Positions 45,939 to 54,678 of a stretch of 64,000 bases of DNA are shown here, one piece after another. The DNA is from Flavisolibacter longurius (lineage in GTDB: Bacteria; Bacteroidota; Bacteroidia; Chitinophagales; Chitinophagaceae). Made by a program: the position numbers and the translations under genes. The stretch spans positions 1 to 64,000 of the forward strand of contig JABUMY010000002.1 of the NCBI GenBank assembly GCA_013327885.1, in the 5' to 3' direction. The notes under the pieces are model-generated. The model had not been told where the DNA came from and did not search any database. It saw only the letters and a program-made list of their open reading frames with translations. Numbering within the stretch: the first letter of the stretch is position 1; each line of letters begins with the position of its first letter.

Positions 45939-46018
45939 GACACACCTGCGGGATTAGGCTCCGGACTGGTTGTTGGTGGTCTGGTGCTGCAAAGCCATGC
46001 GGCAACACCAGCAACGAC
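45939..46018 (+). repeat. solo transposase tail plus REP element
   Basis: Starts with ctgacacacctgcgggatta, identical to the last codons (LTHLRD, stop) of the transposase at 53924-54442, and continues with the same ggctccgg spacer and a REP palindrome (gttgttggtgg to gcaacgac, 45969-46018). The rest of the transposase is absent. Confidence 0.75.
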
Positions 46019-46098
46019 AAAACAATAAATGAACAGCAGGTTGAGGAAAGGCTCACACTATGTCGCCATTTCTACTATTTTAGCCGGAAACTACGCTT

Positions 46099-48969
46099 AT
46101 GAGGCTATTCGGCTATGGCTTTGCCTTGATTCTTTTCCTACTAATCGTTTCTTTCTGCCAGGCCCAGAAATGGGAAGCCCTGAATCCGCCCTTGAACATG
46201 TTTAATGATGCGATTGAAGCTACCCACTTCAACGCTTCGGGTACGCTTTACGCTGGCGGCCTGTTTCGGAACAGCAATGGGCAGTGTTTTGTTGCAAGGT
46301 GGCAAAACGGAAGCTGGGCGGAACTGGGTGTCGGCGCATCTACACTAAAAGCCAATGGCGCGGTCATTACGCTTGCTTCTTTTCGTGATACCTTATACGC
46401 CGCCGGCGCTTTTACCAATGCGGCTGGTAAGTACTACGTGGCAAAATGGGATGGCGCCGCCTGGACAGAGGTCGGCACCCTGAACGCCAACAGCTTTATC
46501 TATGCCCTCACAACCGACAAGCAGGGAAATCTCTACGCCGCCGGCGCTTTTACCAACGCGGCTGACAAAAATTATGTAGCCAAATGGAATGGAATAACCT
46601 GGAATGAAATGGGTTCTGGTGCCAACGCTTTACATGCCAACGCAACCATCTATGCGCTAGCCGCCGACTCGGCAGGAAATGTGTACACCGGGGGACAATT
46701 CACCAATGCTGCCGGAAAACAATACGTTGCCAAATGGAACGGCACTTCGTGGAACGAAGCCGGTAGCGGTGCCAATGCCCTAAATGCCAATGCCTACATC
46801 CGTTGCCTGGCCACCGGTAAAGATGGGATGGTCTATGCCGGTGGTGGTTTTCGCAACACACAAAAGGAATGTTACCTGGCCCGGTGGAATGGAACAACAT
46901 GGACCGAAGTAGGCAGCGGCACACAGGCTTTGCAGGCAAATGACGCCATCAATTCCATTGCGATGAGGGATAACGGCGAGATTTATGTCGCTGGCATTTT
47001 TACCAATTCCATTGGCGGATATTATATAGCCAAATGGAACGGCACGGCCTGGACAGAACTAAACAATCCGCGAAGCCCGTTATTATCCTTTAACAGGGTG
47101 CACTGCCTTGCTGTAGACAGCCGCGGTAACCTTGCGGCCGGCGGCGATTTCAAGAACAAAAGCGGCCACCGGTTTGTGGGGTATTGGGATGGGATGGGAT
47201 GGAGCGAATTAGGAGGCAAAGGCGATCCCTTTTATTCTGGTTCCTGGGGGATCCGCCAGATTATTGGCGATGCAGTAGGAAATGTATATGTGGCGGGCGG
47301 CTTCCATGACGCGGGTGGCTATTACTACCTTCAATATTGGAATGGAAAGGGCTGGAAAGAACTGGTGCCCCCCGATACATCCGGGCTTTACCTCTTAGAT
47401 GTGCATACGATGGCAGTGGACAGCAAAGGAGCTTTGTACGTACCGGGTCGCAAATCGGGCACCGCCGGTTCTTATGCTGGTTTGTTGAAATGGGACGGCA
47501 ATCGCTGGACAATGCTGGAAACAACCCCCAATACCCTGGGCCTTGACAATACAGTGCCCGGTGCGGGTATCGGTTCGATCGTTATCGATAAAAACGATAA
47601 GGTTTATATAGGCGGTCTGTTTAAAGACCAGCAACAACATTTATTCACCCATGCCATGTGGGACGGCCAGTCCTGGGGCTGGTTCCAAAACCTTGGATCC
47701 GCCGGAATGTTTCATGTAGATGGAAATGGCTCTTTCATTGCTTTGCGTGAAAATGATGGCCAGGTGGCAGTGATGCGCTACCAGCCGGCAACGTCCACCT
47801 GGACCGCGATCGGCAACAGCGGCAACCTGCTTCGCCCCAACCGCTTCAACTACATCTATTCGTTGTCCCTGGATGCCCAAAACAACATGTATGTGCATGG
47901 CGACTTTGTAAATGCCGCCGGCATGCGTTATATCGCCAAATGGAATGGCACCACCTGGCAGGAAATAGCGCATGCCGCCAGCATGGGACCTGTGCTGGCG
48001 GTGGACAGTGCCGGTGCGCTTTATGTCAATAACATGAATCATTTGCAAAGCGGCGACCCTGTACGCAAATGGAACGGCAGCACCTGGGTAGGTCTTGGAC
48101 TGCCGCCGCCCAACGACTGGTCGCAAACCGGCGGACAGGCGTTGGGTACCGACCGGGCCGGGAATTTATACATTGCTGCACCTTCGGGTTTGCCCGGCGT
48201 GGGTGACTATATTGCCAAATACACCGTTGCCCCTTCTTTACAACCGGCACTACAATCGTTTACGCCGGCCAGTGGCTCAGTAGGTACGAAAGTGACACTC
48301 AGGGGTAAAAATCTGCTGGGTACGCGGGTGGTGCGTTTTGGCGGTACGCCGGCCGCTTCCTTTGCCGTGCAGAACGATTCTACGGTAACAGCCGTTGTGG
48401 CGAATGGTGCCTCCGGAACGATCGAGGTTGAAACCACCGGTGGTGTGGATTCCATAAAAACCTTTGTTTTTACCTGCGATTCGGTCAACGCACCGGTGCC
48501 TTACCTTTTTCTTCAGCAGGATACGGTGCTGGTTAGCTCAAGCGCCAACCATTATCGCTGGTTTTACAATAACCAGGCGGTGGCCAACGAACGCACCAAC
48601 CGGCTGCGCCTCCGGGGCACTGGGTGGTACCGCGTAGAGACCAGCACGGATACGGTCTGTTGGGTCCCTTCGCTGGATTACCCTTTGCTCGTTAACCCTG
48701 CCTCCCTGTCAGATTCGTTGACGACGATGCTGTATCCCAACCCTTCCACCGGGCGGTTTACGGTGTATGTAAAGCTGCCGCAAGCCACCACGGTAAAAAC
48801 ATTTGTGCAGGTACTGGATGCCAATGGCAACCAGGTGTTGCAAACAAGCCGTTTGGTTTTCTTTGGAAACGAGATCCGAATTCCGGTTACCCTCACCAGC
48901 AAGGGAACCTATTTTGTCAAAATAGTCGTGAACGACAGATCGGCTCAGCAAACCATCATTATTCTATGA
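46099..48969 (+). CDS. secreted propeller-repeat protein with IPT domain and sorting tail
   Basis: 956 residues. The signal peptide ends at SFCQAQ. Residues about 30-720 hold many repeats of about 40-50 residues of the type IYALAADSAGNVYTGGQFTN followed by AAGKQYVAKWNGTSWNE, likely a large beta propeller or solenoid. Near 750-830 a TIG/IPT immunoglobulin-like domain begins (FTPASGSVGTKVTLRGKNL). The last 85 residues (MLYPNPSTGRFTVYVK to the C-terminus) are a type IX secretion sorting domain. The gene ends in an ATGA overlap with the next lipoprotein gene, so the two are coupled. Confidence 0.88.
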   Translation: MRLFGYGFALILFLLIVSFCQAQKWEALNPPLNMFNDAIEATHFNASGTLYAGGLFRNSNGQCFVARWQNGSWAELGVGASTLKANGAVITLASFRDTLYAAGAFTNAAGKYYVAKWDGAAWTEVGTLNANSFIYALTTDKQGNLYAAGAFTNAADKNYVAKWNGITWNEMGSGANALHANATIYALAADSAGNVYTGGQFTNAAGKQYVAKWNGTSWNEAGSGANALNANAYIRCLATGKDGMVYAGGGFRNTQKECYLARWNGTTWTEVGSGTQALQANDAINSIAMRDNGEIYVAGIFTNSIGGYYIAKWNGTAWTELNNPRSPLLSFNRVHCLAVDSRGNLAAGGDFKNKSGHRFVGYWDGMGWSELGGKGDPFYSGSWGIRQIIGDAVGNVYVAGGFHDAGGYYYLQYWNGKGWKELVPPDTSGLYLLDVHTMAVDSKGALYVPGRKSGTAGSYAGLLKWDGNRWTMLETTPNTLGLDNTVPGAGIGSIVIDKNDKVYIGGLFKDQQQHLFTHAMWDGQSWGWFQNLGSAGMFHVDGNGSFIALRENDGQVAVMRYQPATSTWTAIGNSGNLLRPNRFNYIYSLSLDAQNNMYVHGDFVNAAGMRYIAKWNGTTWQEIAHAASMGPVLAVDSAGALYVNNMNHLQSGDPVRKWNGSTWVGLGLPPPNDWSQTGGQALGTDRAGNLYIAAPSGLPGVGDYIAKYTVAPSLQPALQSFTPASGSVGTKVTLRGKNLLGTRVVRFGGTPAASFAVQNDSTVTAVVANGASGTIEVETTGGVDSIKTFVFTCDSVNAPVPYLFLQQDTVLVSSSANHYRWFYNNQAVANERTNRLRLRGTGWYRVETSTDTVCWVPSLDYPLLVNPASLSDSLTTMLYPNPSTGRFTVYVKLPQATTVKTFVQVLDANGNQVLQTSRLVFFGNEIRIPVTLTSKGTYFVKIVVNDRSAQQTIIIL

Positions 48970-49862
48970 GGCAGCAGATAAAAAGCATTTTTTTTGGGTC
49001 TGTTGTTTTGCTGGCAGCAGCGTGGGCCGGTTGCAGTAAAGGTGAGAATTCACCCTCTCCGGGCGGAGGCAGCGGTGGCAGTACCTCCGGTGGCGGCCCT
49101 TCCGGCAAAGACACCACCTGTTTGATCAGCGCCGTCTCACAGGTCAACAGCGGCAACGGCGCCGAATCGTCTGTGGTTGTGTCGTATAACAGTAACAACG
49201 ACGTTACAAAGATCATGGTGTACGATAGCGTAGCAAAGGCCAAACGTTTTGAAGCTGGCTTTACGTATGTGACTGCCGACTCGGTGCGGATAGACGCCTA
49301 CCAGTACCTGCTGCTCGACGGCCAGAAAAGGGTTGTCCGCTTTGTAACAAGAGGTGATATGACAAATCCTTCAAAAGCCAATCACCATTTGTTTGAATAC
49401 CACTACAACACGAGTGGTTATCTTGCCACCAAAAACCTGTTTATCAACGGTTCGGTAAAAGCCAACTTCAGTACGGCCTACACCTATGCAAACGGCCGCC
49501 TCATGCGATGCATAATGACCTCTCCCAGTGCCGGAAATAAGAAGGTGCTCGATGCCAGCTTGTGGTACAACGAAAACGTCACCATCAAAAACTGGATCTA
49601 CACTTTTCCCGATGGCATCGAGGGGTATCCTTACCTTACTGCTTTGAACTTTGGCAAAAAAGCAGTGAACCCTTTACTCCGTGTTGTTACCCGCATTTAT
49701 AACCCGGCGATCGAGGCCGAGATTGACACCTGGACCACCGATTATGGCAATTACAAAGTGAATGCAAAAGGATACCTTGTCAGTGGTGAGGCCACCGGCG
49801 ATCTACAACAAGGCCTGGCGGCTTTTTACGGCAAAACAAACTTTTATTACACCTGCCATTGA
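48966..49862 (+). CDS. lipoprotein, unknown
   Basis: 298 residues. A signal with lipobox AWAGC is followed by a Gly/Ser/Pro linker (SPSPGGGSGGSTSGGGPSG). The mature part shows a beta-rich pattern with stretches such as DVTKIMVYDSVAKAKRF, YHYNTSGYLATKNLFINGS and YTYANGRLMRCIM, a layout known from Bacteroidota lipoproteins with RHS-like or DUF4595-like strands. It starts inside the stop codon of the propeller-repeat gene (four-base overlap), so the two proteins are probably made together. Confidence 0.8.
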   Translation: MRQQIKSIFFGSVVLLAAAWAGCSKGENSPSPGGGSGGSTSGGGPSGKDTTCLISAVSQVNSGNGAESSVVVSYNSNNDVTKIMVYDSVAKAKRFEAGFTYVTADSVRIDAYQYLLLDGQKRVVRFVTRGDMTNPSKANHHLFEYHYNTSGYLATKNLFINGSVKANFSTAYTYANGRLMRCIMTSPSAGNKKVLDASLWYNENVTIKNWIYTFPDGIEGYPYLTALNFGKKAVNPLLRVVTRIYNPAIEAEIDTWTTDYGNYKVNAKGYLVSGEATGDLQQGLAAFYGKTNFYYTCH

Positions 49863-50034
49863 TGGTTTCGCCGTCCGACCGGGGTCTTTGCGGATAGCCT
49901 TGTGGCTGGCCCCGTGGCACGACCCCGGGTGTCAGCCTGCCGTCTCTACGTTTTGTGTTTTGCCAACGGCTCCGCCGGGCTCCTATCAACAGGAAGCAGC
50001 CGCCACACACACGGCACTGGCAGGGCCTTTTTCG

Positions 50035-50083
50035 CCGTTGTTGGTGTTGAGGCGAGGCCTTGGTGTGCTGGCCCACCAACAAC
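50035..50083. repeat. REP element, left flank of transposase copy 1
   Basis: Starts ccgttgttggtgttgaggcg and ends cccaccaacaac, giving a stem of about 10 bp (gttgttggtg/caccaacaac) around an imperfect middle. It is almost the same as the left flank of copy 2 at 53842-53893. Confidence 0.8.
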
Positions 50084-50110
50084 AGAAGGGGTAGTGTAAC
50101 TTACACTATC

Positions 50111-50624
50111 ATGTCCGCCATCATCACGGAATACCCGCACTTCTTTACCGCCACCTGTCCCGGAAAAAGCGATTGGTATCCGATAAATACAAAAACATCC
50201 TTATCGACAGCCTGCGCTTCCTGGTAAAAGACGAGCGAGTGATGGTGTATGGTTTTGTCATTATGCCTAATCACATCCACGTGGTGTGGCGCCTGGAGGA
50301 AGGTCGCAAACGTCCAGAGGTGCAACGTGATTTTCTGAAATTTACGGCGCAGCAAATAAAAGAAGACTTGTTGAAGCATCACCCGGCCGTCTTACAGCAG
50401 TTTCGGGTAGAGGCAAAGGACAGGCAGTACCAGCTTTGGGAGAGGAATCCTTTATCCGTGGAACTTTGGACCGAAAAAGTGGTGCTGCAAAAGCTTACCT
50501 ACATTCACTTGAATCCGGTAAGGGCAGGGCTTGCCGGTGGCCGGAAGCATACAAGTATTCATCCGCTCTTTTCCACCATACAGGTGTTGACGATTGGGGA
50601 TTGCTGACGCACTTGCGTGATTAG
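50111..50624 (+). pseudogene. REP-associated tyrosine transposase, frameshifted copy 1
   Basis: Same gene as the intact copy at 53924-54442. The start MSAIITEYPHFFTATC is intact. A four-base length difference near 50155-50190 then shifts the frame, and the main body (NILIDSLRFLVKDERVMVYG, MPNHIHVVWRLEEGRKRP) lies in another frame. A second, one-base deletion near 50525-50530 after YIHLNPVRAGL shifts it again, so the LTHLRD tail is in a third frame and ends at 50624. It should not make an active protein. Confidence 0.85.
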
Positions 50625-50635
50625 GCTCCGGGGCA

Positions 50636-50687
50636 GTTGTTGGTGGGCTGACGCTGCAAAGCTGCGTCGCAACACCCACAACGGCAG
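50636..50687. repeat. REP element, right flank of transposase copy 1
   Basis: Inverted relative to the left flank: it begins gttgttggtgggctgacgct and ends caacacccacaacggcag. It follows the transposase stop by 11 bases, as in copy 2. Confidence 0.8.
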
Positions 50688-50799
50688 AACACAGCCATAA
50701 CCTGCAATGGCAAAAAACTGCACACCTCTTTTCGCCTCTTTTACTCCTCCCAAAGCTTTCCAACACATAAGCCCTAACCATGCCTGAACATTCCCACCT

Positions 50800-51510
50800 T
50801 TACACCTGCACGCCAAAAAGATAACCCACAAAGGCCGACAAAACCATGGCAATGGTGCCCCAGACCACGATACGCAGAATGGCTTTGGGGATACCGGAAC
50901 CGCCTGTTTTGGCCGATACGGCGCCCAGTATCATCAGGGAAAGAATGGTGAAGCCATAAAGAAAATATTCCATGGTCTCTACAGGCGCAAACAGTGTCAC
51001 CAGCAGCGGCAGCAGGCCGCCAACGGTAAACGCGGCGCCGGAAGCAAACGCCGCCTGTATGGGATTGGCCTGGCTCATTTCGGTAATGCCCAGTTCATCC
51101 CTGACGTGGGCACCCAGGGCATCCACAGCCGTCAGTTCTTTGGCTACCTGCAGGGCTGTCTCCTTTTGCAACCCCCGCCTTTCATAGATTTGGGCAAGGA
51201 TCTGCAGCTCTTCATCGGGCATTTCTGCCAGTTCCTGTTTCTCCCTTTCGATGTCTGCTTTTTCAATATCGGTTTGCGAGCTGACCGAAACATATTCTCC
51301 CGCCGCCATGGACAAGGCACCGGCTACCAGCCCGGCAATGGTGGCCAGTAAGATCGGGTCGCGGGTGGTGCTGGCGGTGGCCACGCCAATGGCCAGGCTT
51401 GAAACGGAAATAATGCCATCGTTGGCTCCCAACACGGCGGCCCGCAGCCAGTTGCTGCGATGGATATAATGGCTGTCCAGGTAGTTGTCGATCGTGATCT
51501 TATTGCTCAT
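50800..51510 (-). CDS. VIT1/CCC1-family metal transporter
   Basis: 236 residues. The start (HRSNWLRAAVLGANDGIISVSSLAIGVA, in part) is typical of the VIT1/CCC1 family, followed by the glycine-rich second helix AGLVAGALSMAAGEYVSVSSQTD. A charged cytoplasmic helical part with EADIEREKQEL-like acidic pairs (ADIEREKQELAEM) sits between helices 2 and 3, as in the metal-binding domain of VIT1. Three more membrane helices follow. In known members the protein moves Fe2+ or Mn2+ across the membrane, usually out of the cytoplasm. The gene stands alone. Confidence 0.93.
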   Translation of the reverse strand: MSNKITIDNYLDSHYIHRSNWLRAAVLGANDGIISVSSLAIGVATASTTRDPILLATIAGLVAGALSMAAGEYVSVSSQTDIEKADIEREKQELAEMPDEELQILAQIYERRGLQKETALQVAKELTAVDALGAHVRDELGITEMSQANPIQAAFASGAAFTVGGLLPLLVTLFAPVETMEYFLYGFTILSLMILGAVSAKTGGSGIPKAILRIVVWGTIAMVLSAFVGYLFGVQV

Positions 51511-51691
51511 GCTGTTTGTGCTTGCGATTCAATGATCAAGGTAAGCATCATTCGGCACCAAAAATTTGATTTTGACCGCTGCCCACCGATAAAGCGGCGG
51601 ATGATTTTTCTCATGGATTTACCAGGACGGCTTGCGTACATTGGGGTTACGCAAAAGAAAAGTCAACAACAACCCTTACAACGTAATCGCT

Positions 51692-52117
51692 ATGCTTAAA
51701 ACCATTCTACCGCTCCTGGTGCTTTTACTGGCCGGCTGCGCCAACGACCCGGCAACAAGCGAACACAGTACAGCCGGCCACCCTGCGACCGTAAGCGCAC
51801 AGCCGGCGACACTGCAACTGAATAATGGTCAAAAATGGAAGCTGGATGCCGCCACAAGGCAGCACATGAGCGAAATAAAAGCACACATTACACAGGCTTC
51901 GCATGCGGGTGGTGTGCTCAGTGGAAAAGAGCTGCAAAAACATGCTGATAACCTGATTAAGGATTGCCGCATGAAGGGCCCGGACCATGATGCCTTACAC
52001 CGTTGGTTAGCGCCTTTTTTAGAACACGTGCAGGCGTTACGGGAGAACCGTGATGCGGAAGCAGCCTCGCATGCGCTGAACGATGATGTGAAAACCTTTG
52101 ATACGTATTTTGAATAA
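51692..52117 (+). CDS. small lipoprotein, unknown
   Basis: 141 residues from the ATG at 51692. The lipoprotein signal MLKTILPLLVLLLAGC is clear; an upstream frame to 51632 would bury it. The mature part begins with a Ser/Thr/Ala-rich linker, then LNNGQKWKLDAATRQHMSEIK, a helical bundle-like sequence with His residues (HITQASHAGG, MKGPDHDALHRW). It recalls small metal-related or cytochrome-like four-helix proteins, but the resemblance is weak. No CxxCH is present. Confidence 0.75.
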   Translation: MLKTILPLLVLLLAGCANDPATSEHSTAGHPATVSAQPATLQLNNGQKWKLDAATRQHMSEIKAHITQASHAGGVLSGKELQKHADNLIKDCRMKGPDHDALHRWLAPFLEHVQALRENRDAEAASHALNDDVKTFDTYFE

Positions 52118-52318
52118 GGTGAATGTTGGCTGTCGTTTGAGGCCTGCTGCTTAAGCCTTTGCAAAACGCTGTTCGCACGGAAGAAGCTGGGTTCAAAAAC
52201 CGGGGCCAGCAAGCCTATAATTTGAAGAAAACGACGGATAGCAAGGGCTTGTACCGCCCTGGTGTTTCTGCGGCTGAAATGGCTGCCGGCTCCTCCGCAA
52301 TTGCGTTACATTCGCTGT

Positions 52319-53656
52319 ATGCGGTACCTCTTCCTCCTTCTCCTCCATTTCTCCCTTACGGGCCTCCATGCCCAGGTGCTTTCGCCCCGCGAACAGGCGC
52401 GGGTGGTCGATGAAATGCTTGCCGACCGGATCAACCATTTGTTGCCCGGCCTGATGGACCGGGCCCGCATTGATATGTGGGTGATCATCAGTCGCGAGTA
52501 CAACGAAGACCCGGTGATCAAAACCTTTTTGCCCGCTACCTGGCTATCGGCCCGCCGCCGTACGATACTCGTGTTTTATCGGGATGCGAAAAAGGGCCTG
52601 TTTGAAAAGCTGGCGGTGGCCCGTTACAATGTGGGCACCGCCATTCAGTCGGCCTGGAACCCGGAGAAGCAACCCGACCAATGGGCGGCGCTGGTCGATA
52701 TCATCACCAGCCGCAACCCGCAAAAGATCGGGCTTAATTTTTCCGCCGACTTTGGCCATGCCGATGGCCTTACCCATACCGAGTACACGGAACTGCTGCA
52801 GCACCTGCCGGCCGCAGAAAAAAGAAAGATCACCTCGGCCGAAAAGCTGGCGGTAAGCTGGCTGGAAACCCGCACCAGCCGGGAGATGCAAGTCTACCCG
52901 GGCCTGGTGCAGTTAACCCACAGCCTCATTGCGGAGGCTTTCTCCGAAAAGGTCATTACACCGGGCATTACCACCACCGATGATGTGGTGTGGTGGTTCC
53001 GGCAACGGTTTGCCCAACTGGGGCTGGCCACCTGGTTTCATCCTTCGGTGGACGTGCAACGCTCCGACAGCCTGTCGGCCGAACACCTGCGCAGCTTTGC
53101 TAACAGGCCGGCCGACCAGGTGATTCTGCCCGGCGACCTGCTGCACTGCGATGTCGGCATTACCTACCTGCGCCTCAACACCGATATTCAGCAGCACGCC
53201 TATGTCTTGCGTCCCGGCGAAACCGCCGTACCCGCATCGATTGGGGCGGCCATGACGGCTGCCCGCCGGCTGCAGGACTTTCTAACAGGGCAATTCCGCA
53301 ACGGCGCTACCGGCAACCAGCTCCTTGCCGGCGCTTTACAGGACGCAAAAGCAGCCGGTATCCGTCCCAGCATTTACACCCACCCCCTGGGGCTGCACGG
53401 CCACGCTGCCGGGCCTACCATTGGCCTGTGGGACCAACAGGGCGGTGTGCCCGGCGCCGGCGATTACCCGCTTTATCCGGCCACGGCGTACAGCATTGAG
53501 CTGAATGCAACCACCTATCTTCCCGAATGGAAAAAAGACGTCCGTATCATGTTGGAGGAAGACGGCTTTTGGGATGGCAAAACGTTTCGCTATATCAGCG
53601 GCCGCCAAAAAAACATCTACACCATTCCGCGGGTAGATACGGCTATAAGTGAGTGA
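52319..53656 (+). CDS. M24-family metallopeptidase (Xaa-Pro aminopeptidase-like)
   Basis: 445 residues from the ATG at 52319, which gives the signal peptide MRYLFLLLLHFSLTGLHAQ. The N-terminal part (about 30-190) is a creatinase-type domain (ARIDMWVIISREYNEDPV). The C-terminal pita-bread domain has the metal ligands of the family: Asp in HCDVGITY, Asp in LNTDIQQ, His in GLHGHAAGP, Glu in YSIELNATT and Glu in LEEDGFW. It is probably a periplasmic peptidase that removes an N-terminal residue before proline. The gene stands alone on the plus strand. Confidence 0.9.
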   Translation: MRYLFLLLLHFSLTGLHAQVLSPREQARVVDEMLADRINHLLPGLMDRARIDMWVIISREYNEDPVIKTFLPATWLSARRRTILVFYRDAKKGLFEKLAVARYNVGTAIQSAWNPEKQPDQWAALVDIITSRNPQKIGLNFSADFGHADGLTHTEYTELLQHLPAAEKRKITSAEKLAVSWLETRTSREMQVYPGLVQLTHSLIAEAFSEKVITPGITTTDDVVWWFRQRFAQLGLATWFHPSVDVQRSDSLSAEHLRSFANRPADQVILPGDLLHCDVGITYLRLNTDIQQHAYVLRPGETAVPASIGAAMTAARRLQDFLTGQFRNGATGNQLLAGALQDAKAAGIRPSIYTHPLGLHGHAAGPTIGLWDQQGGVPGAGDYPLYPATAYSIELNATTYLPEWKKDVRIMLEEDGFWDGKTFRYISGRQKNIYTIPRVDTAISE

Positions 53657-53841
53657 TGGGGGCTGGACGTGGTTTGGGTCTATGGCCCGTTTTTCTTTTT
53701 GCTGACAGGCTGGTCAAGATAGGCCTTAGTCACAGACTACTGGTGTTCGAAACCTTGCAACAAATTGTTTGAGCGGCTCCCGTTGGCGTCCCCCGCTAAC
53801 GGGCAGGAGAAAACGGTTACTGGTGGAGCGAATACCAGTTA

Positions 53842-53893
53842 CTGCCGTTGTTGGTGTTGAGGCGAGGCTTTGGTGCGCTGGCCCACCAACAAC
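53842..53893. repeat. REP element, left flank of transposase copy 2
   Basis: 52 bases that begin ctgccgttgttggtgttgag and end cccaccaacaac. They pair with 54454-54505 as an inverted repeat, about 46 of 52 positions matching. The inner stem gttgttggtg/caccaacaac makes it a REP-like hairpin by itself. Confidence 0.85.
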
Positions 53894-53923
53894 ACCCGTG
53901 ATACGTTTTACCTTTCATCAAGC

Positions 53924-54442
53924 ATGTCCGCCATCATCACGGAATACCCGCACTTCTTTACCGCCACCTGTCTTGAGTGGAATAAGCTATTGGCACCCGA
54001 TAAGTATAAAAACATCCTTATTGACAGCCTGCGCTTTCTGGTAAAAGACGAGCGGGTGATGGTGTATGGTTTTGTCATTATGCCTAATCACATCCACGTG
54101 GTATGGCACCTGAAGGCTGGTCGCAAACGTCCAGAGGTGCAACGTGATTTCTTGAAGTTTACGGCGCAGCGGATCAAAGAAGATTTGGCAAAACTCCACC
54201 CGGCCGTCTTACAGCAGTTTCGGGTAGAGGCGAAGGACAGGCAGTACCAGTTTTGGGAGCGGAATCCTTTGTCTGTGGAGCTTTGGACCGAAAAGGTAGT
54301 GCTGCAAAAGTTGACATACATTCACCTGAATCCGGTAAGGGCAGGTCTTTGCCGGTGGCCGGAAGAATACAAGTACTCATCCGCTCTTTTTTACCATACC
54401 GGTATCGACAACTGGGGATTCCTGACACACCTGCGGGATTAG
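53924..54442 (+). CDS. REP-associated tyrosine transposase (RAYT, IS200-like Y1)
   Basis: 172 residues, the usual size for this group, with an intact frame from the ATG at 53924. The HUH motif is HIH in MPNHIHVVWHL; the C-terminal tyrosine region is KLTYIHLNPVRAGL. RAYT proteins are single-strand endonucleases of the Y1 transposase type that recognise and move short REP palindromes. It is flanked by inverted REP elements at 53842-53893 and 54454-54505, as the family usually is. A damaged copy lies at 50111-50624, a tail-only copy at 45939-46018. The start is supported by the shared MSAIITEYPHFFTATC in both copies. Confidence 0.93.
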   Translation: MSAIITEYPHFFTATCLEWNKLLAPDKYKNILIDSLRFLVKDERVMVYGFVIMPNHIHVVWHLKAGRKRPEVQRDFLKFTAQRIKEDLAKLHPAVLQQFRVEAKDRQYQFWERNPLSVELWTEKVVLQKLTYIHLNPVRAGLCRWPEEYKYSSALFYHTGIDNWGFLTHLRD

Positions 54443-54453
54443 GCTCCGGGTCA

Positions 54454-54505
54454 GTTGTTGGTGGGCTTGCGCTACAAAGCTGCGCCTCAACACCAACAAC
54501 GGCAG
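54454..54505. repeat. REP element, right flank of transposase copy 2
   Basis: 52 bases that begin gttgttggtgggcttgcgct and end ccaacaacggcag, inverted relative to the left flank. They lie 11 bases after the transposase stop. Confidence 0.85.
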
Positions 54506-54678
54506 AAAAGTTCAACCTAATTGGCCTTAGTCTGTAATTGTGGTCCGTTAAAGAACGTTGTGTCAAATAAAGGCAGAATACACTTACTTTATGGCTGATC
54601 CTAGCCATACCTTGAATTGAAGCCGGTTTGCAAAACCACATCACAGCCAGATCATTTCATCCAAAAACAAACGCCTTT

